Source: Myxococcus llanfairpwllgwyngyllgogerychwyrndrobwllllantysiliogogogochensis
Lineage (GTDB): Bacteria > Myxococcota > Myxococcia > Myxococcales > Myxococcaceae
NCBI RefSeq assembly: GCF_006636215.1
Contig: NZ_VIFM01000106.1
Location: 1 to 35,192, forward strand
DNA length: 35,192 nt
Direction: 5' to 3'
The position numbers and the translations under genes were made by a program. The notes under the pieces are model-generated. The model was not told where the DNA came from. It ran no database searches and saw nothing but the letters and a program-made list of their open reading frames with translations. Every line of letters begins with the position of its first letter. Position 1 is the first letter of the stretch. This document shows, piece by piece, positions 15,184-21,476 of the stretch.

Positions 15184-15921
15184 TCATCCGGCTACAGGGC
15201 CTTTGACAGCGAGTTCCAGTGAAGGCTCCGTCGCGATTTCCCCGAGGATTCTCCGAAGACTCCCGACGTTGCTTCCCCCGAGCTTGAAGGTTCGCATGTT
15301 GCCAAGCCCCGCCCTTGGCGTCCCCCGGCACACCATTGCGGCATCGGGCCTTTCATACACCCTGCAGAGCGGGCCCGTGGAAATCGACGCGGTGAAACCC
15401 AGGCTGTCCATCACCGGGTCCAACCGCGAGAGAAAATCGGGAGCGTCCCCCTTGATGCTGCCACTCAGGGTCTGCGGCGCCCTGTCGATGCGGAACAGCG
15501 AGACCGCTCCCCACGCCAGCATTTCACGCAGCGTTTCGAACCTGTCCGTCAACTCCCCACCCCGGGCTTCCCTCGATGTGACCAGTGCGTCCTCGCGCGA
15601 TGGAGCGCTGAAGTCATAGAAGAGATGCAAGGGCATCATCTCGTCGGACTCGAACGCGATGAGCAGAAATCGGGAATCGGGCAGGACCTGTTTCCTGGCG
15701 TAGCACGCGAGCACGCGCTGCGCGGAGAAGTCCAGGGTCGGGTAGGCCAGAGGTCCCATGCGACTCAAGAACCAGCGATAGAACGAGGGCAAGGGCTGTC
15801 CGGCCAGGCGCTCGACCGACGCAATCGTGTCCGACGTGACGCCCCTCCACTGCGCCGCGAGCCCCGGCACGACTCTCAGGAGCAGGCCCTCCATGTCGGG
15901 CTCTAGGTCTTGTGCTGACAC
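15184..15921 (-). CDS. SUKH (SMI1/KNR4) family immunity protein
   Basis: A 245-residue cytoplasmic protein starting with GTG at 15919-15921. The N-terminal half fits the SUKH pattern: TSDTIASVERLAGQPLPSFYRWFLSRMG, then a turn-rich region ending in a strand (FLLIAFESDEMMPLHLFYDF). The second half (from about 150) is less clear and includes a repeated RVYERPDAAMVCRGTPRAG-type segment. SUKH proteins commonly neutralise nuclease and deaminase toxins encoded just upstream. Here its start overlaps the end of a deaminase-like coding fragment on the same strand, the usual toxin-then-immunity order. It converges with the P450 gene. An orphan immunity role is likely because the toxin is truncated. Confidence 0.72.
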   Translation of the reverse strand: MSAQDLEPDMEGLLLRVVPGLAAQWRGVTSDTIASVERLAGQPLPSFYRWFLSRMGPLAYPTLDFSAQRVLACYARKQVLPDSRFLLIAFESDEMMPLHLFYDFSAPSREDALVTSREARGGELTDRFETLREMLAWGAVSLFRIDRAPQTLSGSIKGDAPDFLSRLDPVMDSLGFTASISTGPLCRVYERPDAAMVCRGTPRAGLGNMRTFKLGGSNVGSLRRILGEIATEPSLELAVKGPVAG

Positions 15922-16097
15922 TGGGTCTCCTTGTCTTCCGAGCAGAGCATCATGGGGAGCAGCAGGTTGCAGGTATCGCAGGGAGGGACCGTCTTCCCAT
16001 GGCCAGCGGCGGTCAACCGGTCCAGATTGGCCACGTCTACGACGACAACGGGAACATCAAGATGTTCGAGGGCATGGGGGTGGCAACCTCGATGGCG
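15903..16097 (-). pseudogene. C-terminal fragment of a deaminase-like polymorphic toxin
   Basis: On the minus strand a 64-codon open stretch follows an in-frame TGA (16098-16100) and ends TAG at 15903-15905, inside the start region of the SUKH gene. Its translation contains VPVVVVDVANLDRL, then GHGKTVPPCDTCNLLLPMM. A strand followed by PPCxxC is the second zinc-binding motif of nucleotide and polymorphic-toxin deaminases. No start codon or N-terminal toxin region remains; the expected upstream DNA is occupied by a lipoprotein gene on the other strand. I therefore read it as the decayed tail of the cognate toxin. The identification rests on one motif and the neighbouring SUKH gene. A plus-strand reading of the same bases is also open but lacks motifs. 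Confidence 0.45.
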
Positions 16098-16139
16098 TCA
16101 CACCGACACCCGTCTGTGAAATCATGCGGAGAGCCCGCC

Positions 16140-16568
16140 ATGAACACGTTCCCGCTCATCGCACTCCTCTGCGGCATGTCCCTCCTGAGCGGCTGCTCTC
16201 TCCTCGGCTACCACAAGCCCCGGAAGGCCGAGCGCGCACCTCCCGAGGAAGCCTCGAAGGTGACGTTTCCAGACTCGATGGAGCAGGGAGTCCACCTGGA
16301 TGGCCCGGCGATGGCAGCACTCGAGGTTGCCATGAACGCGTTCCTTCCACCTGACCGCAAGCCGGATGCTCGCGATGAGCCCCTCGCGCAATGCCTCATG
16401 CGTCGAGATACCTACGATGCCTCGGTCCTGAAGGAGAACGACGACCTCTACTTCGTCAGCTTCCTTCCCAGGCTCGCCCGCTGCGGCATCGAACTGGAAC
16501 CCCCCTTGATGGACGCCGGGGCCGTCTACGCCATCAACGGGCGCGGCCGCATCCTCGCGGAGCTGTAG
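16140..16568 (+). CDS. Small lipoprotein of unknown function
   Basis: A 142-residue protein with a lipoprotein signal; the lipobox LLSGC puts the modified Cys at residue 19. The mature part is short, with two further Cys residues (AQCLMRR and LARCGIEL) that could pair. It ends in a strand-rich segment GAVYAINGRGRILAEL. I do not recognise the family. GGAG lies 8 bases upstream of the ATG. Its TAG stop falls just inside the first copy of the 82-bp repeat, at the same offset as the sitI-like stop in the second copy. It may therefore be part of an older toxin/immunity cassette that ended in the same tag. Confidence 0.7.
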   Translation: MNTFPLIALLCGMSLLSGCSLLGYHKPRKAERAPPEEASKVTFPDSMEQGVHLDGPAMAALEVAMNAFLPPDRKPDARDEPLAQCLMRRDTYDASVLKENDDLYFVSFLPRLARCGIELEPPLMDAGAVYAINGRGRILAEL

Positions 16569-16645
16569 CCCGTCCCCGCCCTACCAGCGCTGCTGCGGCT
16601 CCATCGCCGTGGGCCGGCGCTTGTCCGTGGGCGTCAGCGCATCCG
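16564..16645. repeat. 82-bp direct repeat, copy 1
   Basis: Identical over 82 bases to 18260-18341. It contains the TAG stop of the plus-strand lipoprotein gene and, on the minus strand, the last 20 codons and stop of the Cys-rich lipoprotein gene (reading ...RRPTAMEPQQRW). In this copy that reading frame is severed from any proper gene. Confidence 0.95.
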
Positions 16646-16762
16646 GCGAATCGGGCCCCGAAGCACTTGCGCTTCGAGCCCGGCGCATGGAGCTGACTTC
16701 GCCCCATCCCGCGAGTTTGGGAGAAGATGGGGAGGCCGACCCAAACTCGACATGGAGGATGG

Positions 16763-17416
16763 ATGCGCGCTCCACCTGCCTGGCATCTGAGCCTGTGGTG
16801 TTGTGTCCTGGTCCTGCTTCAAGTGGGCTGTGGTGCCGCCACCGTCAACCTGCGCGACTGGGGCAGCCTCCATGTCACGGCGGACGACGATACCACCGGG
16901 GCCTTCCTGCCAGACGACATGCAGGTGGACACGGGCCAAGCCGAGGGCGAACGGCCAGATTCATACTGCGCCTCGCGGACCGACACCGCCTGCGAGAACG
17001 CGGGGATGAGGCCACCGCTTCGTCGGGGGCCTGGAGCACGCCAGTGGCGACGCGCGCCCTTGCTCACCCCGACGCCGACACCACAGCAGAGCCAGCTCCA
17101 GGCACACCGACTGGCGAACCATCAAGTCGTCCAGCAGGCTCGGCAGCGCTATGCCCAGCGCCTCAAGGAAGCTCAGGCACGCTATCCGAGCAGCACGGGC
17201 TTCCAGGAACATCACCTGATACCGATGTACCTGGGCGGTGCTAAATCAGGCGCGACCTATCGACTGCCAACCGCCTACCACAAGGCCATCACCCAGGCGT
17301 TTCGAGAGCGCTGGACCTATGGCCAGGAGCGGCCTCCTCCAGAGAAACTTCAACTCCTCCTGGTCCAGGTCTACTCCCAGTATCCCATCCCGCAGCTCAT
17401 CGGACTCCAGCCCTGA
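16763..17416 (+). CDS. sitA6: SitA6-like polymorphic toxin lipoprotein with HH-type nuclease-like C-terminus
   Basis: A 217-residue lipoprotein: lipobox LLQVGC with Cys23, a disordered spacer rich in Asp, Pro and Gln, and a C-terminal domain from about residue 120. That domain has QEHHLIPMYLGG (His150, His151) followed by YRLPTAYHKAITQAFRERW and VYSQYPIP. The HHLIP-x-LGG form is typical of HNH-like toxin nucleases. The whole pattern fits the myxobacterial lipoprotein family TIGR02269, which I recall as SitA6. SitA lipoproteins are passed between kin by outer-membrane exchange and kill cells lacking immunity. GGAGG lies before the ATG at 16763. The next gene begins 2 bases after its stop. Nuclease activity is inferred. 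Confidence 0.72.
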   Translation: MRAPPAWHLSLWCCVLVLLQVGCGAATVNLRDWGSLHVTADDDTTGAFLPDDMQVDTGQAEGERPDSYCASRTDTACENAGMRPPLRRGPGARQWRRAPLLTPTPTPQQSQLQAHRLANHQVVQQARQRYAQRLKEAQARYPSSTGFQEHHLIPMYLGGAKSGATYRLPTAYHKAITQAFRERWTYGQERPPPEKLQLLLVQVYSQYPIPQLIGLQP

Positions 17417-17418
17417 CC

Positions 17419-18264
17419 ATGCGCGAAACCATCGAACTCCGTGTCGAGGAAACGGAAGCATGGCGACTCTTTCGCGAAGACGAGGGCGTCGTGCTTCCGA
17501 GTGGCACGGTGCGCAAGGTCACGCTCCCTACCGACGATGGCCGCGTGTCGCGCGTCAGGGAGATTGACCGCGCCCTGCGTCAGCAAGGCCAGATGTTCTT
17601 CGCGGGCTGGCGCATCCTTCGCCACTACTCCGCGGGAGAGCTGAAGTCCGCCGAGTTGCTCAAGCTGGGCCTGGAGGCGGTCTTCGAACCGACTGGAGAG
17701 GCGTGTGGCACCGCCTACGATGAATCCACCGCGTGCACGCTGTGTGGAGCGGGCGCGCGGCAGGTCTCCGACTTGAGCCTGGACGTGCGCCGGATTCCCC
17801 AGCGCGTCGACCTCGCTCGAACCCTGGCGCACGAGCTGATCATCTCCGCTCGGCTCGCCGACCTCTGGCGGGAGAACCGAATCACCGGCGTGGACTTCCG
17901 ACCCATCCGGCGAGCTGGTGCGCGGTCAGAGCCAGTGAAGGAGTGGCATCAACTCATCGTGACAGCGCCCCCAGTCGACATCCTACCCGCCACACTCACG
18001 GGCAATGACCCCTTCGACCACGACGAGGACAACGCGCAGCGCTGCCCCAAGGGCCACGTCGTCGGCCTGAATGTGCTCTCCGAGCTTTCGCTTCGGCGCG
18101 GCGACTACGACGGAAGCGACCTGACCTGGACACGGCAGCTGGTGGGGATGCGGAGCGGAGTCCTGCGCCCTCACCCGCTCCTGCTCATGTCACCCAAGCT
18201 GCATGGGCTCCTGACAGAGCTGAAGGTGAAGCGACTGGACGTCGAAGTCGCTCACCTCGTGTAG
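17419..18264 (+). CDS. sitI6: SitI6-like double-CXXCG immunity protein
   Basis: A 281-residue cytoplasmic protein with no signal. It holds one clear CTLCG motif (Cys106) and a degenerate counterpart, RCPKGH at Cys209, matching the imperfect double-CXXCG pattern of the Myxococcus paralogous family I know as TIGR02264/SitI6. Between them are DLARTLAHELIISARLADLWREN and a strand region around WHQLIVTAPPV. The ATG at 17419 follows the toxin stop by 2 bases, so toxin and immunity are co-translated, as expected for a protective pair. Its TAG stop lies 3 bases into the second 82-bp repeat copy. Confidence 0.75.
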   Translation: MRETIELRVEETEAWRLFREDEGVVLPSGTVRKVTLPTDDGRVSRVREIDRALRQQGQMFFAGWRILRHYSAGELKSAELLKLGLEAVFEPTGEACGTAYDESTACTLCGAGARQVSDLSLDVRRIPQRVDLARTLAHELIISARLADLWRENRITGVDFRPIRRAGARSEPVKEWHQLIVTAPPVDILPATLTGNDPFDHDEDNAQRCPKGHVVGLNVLSELSLRRGDYDGSDLTWTRQLVGMRSGVLRPHPLLLMSPKLHGLLTELKVKRLDVEVAHLV

Positions 18265-18341
18265 CCCGTCCCCGCCCTACCAGCGCTGCTGCGGCTCCAT
18301 CGCCGTGGGCCGGCGCTTGTCCGTGGGCGTCAGCGCATCCG
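18260..18341. repeat. 82-bp direct repeat, copy 2
   Basis: Exact copy of 16564-16645. Here the minus-strand reading is the true 3' end of the Cys-rich lipoprotein gene. The two copies start 1696 bases apart, which is the length of the duplicated-or-inserted unit. Confidence 0.95.
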
Positions 18342-18531
18342 CGGGCGAACAGCGACAGACCTCACAGCCACGGTCTCGGTCCATGGAACACTCCGTGCCA
18401 GTGATGCACGAGAGGTTCCGCGACTCCTCGCAGCGCGTGTCGCCCTTCTTCTCTTCCTTCTTCCCACCATGGCCACAGCCCACAAGGGCCACAGCCACCG
18501 TCACCGCCGCGAACCATCCGCTCCGCTTCAT
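18277..18531 (-). CDS. Small Cys-rich lipoprotein
   Basis: An 84-residue lipoprotein. The signal MKRSGWFAAVTVAVALVGC has the lipid-modified Cys at 19, then a Lys/Glu-rich linker. Its Cys cluster (residues about 34-62: CEESRNLSC, ECSMDRDRGCEVCRC) suggests a compact disulfide-stabilised domain. The tail ends in RRPTAMEPQQRW. GAGGAGGG lies upstream of the ATG at 18529-18531. It follows the minus-strand MMPL transporter by 60 bases and may share its transcript. Its last 20 codons are the sequence duplicated upstream of the Sit cassette. Function unknown. Confidence 0.75.
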   Translation of the reverse strand: MKRSGWFAAVTVAVALVGCGHGGKKEEKKGDTRCEESRNLSCITGTECSMDRDRGCEVCRCSPADALTPTDKRRPTAMEPQQRW

Positions 18532-18590
18532 ACCCTGCCCTCCTCGGACACCGACCAGGGCACCAGCACGGCGCCCCGGCCGCGCATGAA

Positions 18591-21068
18591 TCACGCTTCC
18601 GGCGCGGGCTGCTCCGGCTGCTCCGCCGTGGCCCCATGCTTGCGACGCCACCGCTCCACCAGCAACAGCAGCGACGGGAACCCCAGCAGCACGATGACCA
18701 GGTTCAACCCGAACCCCAGGTTCGCCAGGTCACCAATCGAGTTCAGCCCCGGGTGCTTCGCCAGCACCAAAGCCACGAAGCCGATGGCGCTCGTCAAGAG
18801 GCCGCCCGTAATCGCCCGGCCCGTCTCCCCATACACGGAGATGAAGTCCGCGCCCGGCTCACCCAGCCGCTGCACCAGATGCACACCCGCATCCACCGTG
18901 GTGCCCACCAACACCGGCAACACCATGATGTTCAGGTAGTTGAACTGCAAATCCAGGAGCGCCATCAACCCCACGAGCCCCGCCACCGACAGCAGCGTGG
19001 GCACCATGCAGATGAGCGCCGTGCGCAGCCGCCCCAACGTCAGCCACATCGCCGCCAGCACGCTGAGCACCGCAGCCGCGAGAATCCGCGGACCCTCGCG
19101 CGACACCATGTCCAGGATGTCCGCCAGGATGAGCGCCTCGCCCGCCGCCGACACCTGACTGCCGTCCGGCATGTGCAGCCCGCGCACTTCCTTGGAGAAG
19201 CGCCGCGTGCCCTCGCCGTCCGACAGGCTCACCCCGCCGCCCGCGTACACCAGCACCACGCCACCCGTGCTCCCATCCAGGCTCTCGAACTGGTGCCGCA
19301 CGCTCGCCGGCAGCTCCGCCTGGGTGAAGGGCCTCGCCTGCGACATGTTCAGCGCGCGCGTCAGCGACGCCCGCGTGTCCTCCGGCAGCCGCTCCGGGTC
19401 CAGCTTGTTCAGCCGCGTGTGGATGGCCTCCAGCACCGCCCGCTTCTCCGCCTGCTGGCGAGGCACCAAATCCTCCAGTGCCCCCACGAAGTCGATGGTG
19501 GAGTCCTTGCCCCGCGCCGCCTTGCGCGCCTCCAACTGCCGGACGACCTCGCGCTCCATGTCCTGCGAGTCCGTCAGCACGACCACCGGCGTCTGCGAGT
19601 AGCCCAGGATGTTGTTCACCTTCTGGTCCAGCACCGCCGACGCCTGCTTGTAGTCCTCCAGCGTGCGCGAGTCGTAGTTGAACGAGATGCGATACGCCTG
19701 CGAGATGAGCGCCATCACCCCGACGCCAATCACCACCGCCACCCCTCGATAGGAACGCGGCAGCCACCGCCCCAACAGCGCCATGGGCCCCGTGCCACCC
19801 TGGTGCACGCGCGGCGACCAGCCAAAGCGCGAAGCCACCCCGAGCAGCGCCGGCAGGATGAGCACGTACGCGAAGATGCTCACCAGCATGCCCACCGCCG
19901 CGATGATGCCGAACTCGCGGAACGCCCTGAACTCCGACAGCGCCAGGCTCAAGAACGTCAGCGCCGCCACCAGCGCCGCGATGAGCGCGGAGAAGCCCGT
20001 GTGCCGGAAGGACTCGTGCACCGCCGCCTCGGACGTCATCCCCTCCGAACGCAGCGTCCCGTAGCGCCCCAACAGGTGGATGCCGTGCTCCACACCCAGG
20101 CCGCCGAGCACCGCCGCCAGGAAGCCCGTCAAGAGATTCACCTGCCCGTACGCCAGCCCGACGAAGCCGTACGTCCACCCCAGGCCCGCGAGCACCGGCA
20201 GCATGGTGAAGCCCACCGACAGCGCGCTGCGGAAGTGGAACGCCAGGTACGCCAGCAAGAGCACCATCGCCAGCGAGGACGCGGTCGCCAAATCACTGAC
20301 GATGACGCGCTGCTGGTCGATCTTCTTCTTGAACGTGCCCGTCACCGCCGTCTTGAAGCCCGGCCCGTACTTGGACAGGTCCTGCTTCGCCAGGAAGTCC
20401 TCCACCTGGGTGACGACCTTCTTGGAGTAGTTCAGGTCCGCGGCGCTGCCCTTCGGCTTCGCCATCAGCACCACCACGCGCTCCGTCGTGTCCAGGTAGT
20501 ACAAATCTCCCTGGCCGGAGAGCCGCTGGTTGGCGCGGCCGGTGTACTTCTGCTCGATGTCGGCGAAGTCCACCGACGGCGGCGGCGCGTCATCCAGCCG
20601 GACGAACAGCGGGTTGGCCTGCTCCTTCTCCCAGGCGATGCGCGCGTCGATGCGGCCCTGGATGGTCTTCAGGTCATCCAGGTCCACGTAGTACAGCGCG
20701 TGCTTGTCGAAGAACTCGCTCGGACGTTGGTAGTTGACGTAGCGGATCTCCGACAGCTCCGCGAGCTTCGGCGCCATGTCGTCCGCGAAGCGCTTGAGCA
20801 CCTCGGGCTCCGCGCCCATGCCCACCAACACCACGTTGCCCTGGCCACCGAAGCGCTTGCGCAGCTTCTCGATGTCCTGGACGCTGGGGAACGCCTTGGG
20901 CAGCAGGCCCACGAAGTCCGCGCTGAGCGTCAGGGTCCTCGCGAACCAGGCCCCCAGCAGCGTGAGCACCAACGCCACCACCAGTGCCTGATACGGACGC
21001 CGGTGGCTGCGTGCGGCGAGTTGGCCCATCGCCCCCTCGAACCGCTCCGACCAACGCTTCTCACCCAT
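18591..21068 (-). CDS. MMPL/RND-family lipid-type transporter
   Basis: An 825-residue inner-membrane protein with the duplicated RND layout: one membrane segment near the N-terminus, a large periplasmic loop (about 60-260), then a bundle of five, and the same again. Typical MMPL/HpnN-type landmarks are GVEHGIHLLGRY in the first half and GTTVDAGVHLVQRLG in the second. Such transporters move lipids or hydrophobic molecules using the proton gradient. No membrane-fusion or outer-membrane partner gene is adjacent. The ATG at 21066-21068 is favoured because upstream in-frame sequence is low-complexity. It is divergent from a close paralogue at 21477. Confidence 0.9.
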   Translation of the reverse strand: MGEKRWSERFEGAMGQLAARSHRRPYQALVVALVLTLLGAWFARTLTLSADFVGLLPKAFPSVQDIEKLRKRFGGQGNVVLVGMGAEPEVLKRFADDMAPKLAELSEIRYVNYQRPSEFFDKHALYYVDLDDLKTIQGRIDARIAWEKEQANPLFVRLDDAPPPSVDFADIEQKYTGRANQRLSGQGDLYYLDTTERVVVLMAKPKGSAADLNYSKKVVTQVEDFLAKQDLSKYGPGFKTAVTGTFKKKIDQQRVIVSDLATASSLAMVLLLAYLAFHFRSALSVGFTMLPVLAGLGWTYGFVGLAYGQVNLLTGFLAAVLGGLGVEHGIHLLGRYGTLRSEGMTSEAAVHESFRHTGFSALIAALVAALTFLSLALSEFRAFREFGIIAAVGMLVSIFAYVLILPALLGVASRFGWSPRVHQGGTGPMALLGRWLPRSYRGVAVVIGVGVMALISQAYRISFNYDSRTLEDYKQASAVLDQKVNNILGYSQTPVVVLTDSQDMEREVVRQLEARKAARGKDSTIDFVGALEDLVPRQQAEKRAVLEAIHTRLNKLDPERLPEDTRASLTRALNMSQARPFTQAELPASVRHQFESLDGSTGGVVLVYAGGGVSLSDGEGTRRFSKEVRGLHMPDGSQVSAAGEALILADILDMVSREGPRILAAAVLSVLAAMWLTLGRLRTALICMVPTLLSVAGLVGLMALLDLQFNYLNIMVLPVLVGTTVDAGVHLVQRLGEPGADFISVYGETGRAITGGLLTSAIGFVALVLAKHPGLNSIGDLANLGFGLNLVIVLLGFPSLLLLVERWRRKHGATAEQPEQPAPEA

Positions 21069-21476
21069 GTTGCGACACCTGCTGTGTTGTTTGCGGGCCG
21101 AACAACGGCCGGCCCACCTTGGGCATGCGCCAACCAGGGAGTCAACGCGTTTATGCCGTAAGGCGGAATGTAAGGCACCGAATGACCTGACCTTCTCTAA
21201 CAAGTCCCAACGGCCCTTGCCCGGCTGTCTGCCCGGCTGCTTCCACGGGTGGAGCGCACGGCCGGGCGCGTCGCGCATCAGGGACGTGAGCAGCGGGTCC
21301 GCCGCCCTCCCGGGGGGCAGACGGCCAGTCGGCGAGCACTGCATCCCCCGCGCCGAGTCCCCACGTTCCCGACCACATGGGGCCGCTCACGCGGACACCC
21401 AAGGGAGGGGAAGCCGTGCCGCCCTCCACGCTACCGGCAGAGGCCGGGGCCTGGGGACGGGACGCCACCGTGACAG
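21069..21476. other. 408-bp divergent intergenic region between two transporters
   Basis: No gene supported. It should hold promoters for both transporters. On the minus strand a TTGACT hexamer lies at 21140-21145, without a good -10 partner. The direct repeat TAAGGC (21159-21164 and 21171-21176) recurs at 12-base spacing, about one helical turn, and could be an operator. The right-hand 200 bases are Pro/Arg-codon-like GC-rich noise. Confidence 0.35.

Noticed and set aside
15912-16139. Plus-strand N-terminal extension of the 142-residue lipoprotein
   Set aside because: The lipoprotein signal begins at 16140 with its own ribosome site; the upstream frame is better explained by the minus-strand deaminase fragment.
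16581-16775. Minus-strand 64-codon open frame ending RRPTAMEPQQRW as an intact gene
   Set aside because: Only its last 20 codons match the Cys-rich lipoprotein, via the duplicated repeat; the rest is unrelated sequence without a signal peptide.
16564-18341. 82-bp repeats as att sites of a site-specific integrative element
   Set aside because: No integrase or excisionase lies between them, and the repeat sits at a protein gene end and not a tRNA; recombination of a cassette is simpler.
18636-21161. 841-codon plus-strand open frame opposite the MMPL transporter
   Set aside because: His/Arg/Gln-rich shadow; the opposite strand has a complete conserved RND transporter.
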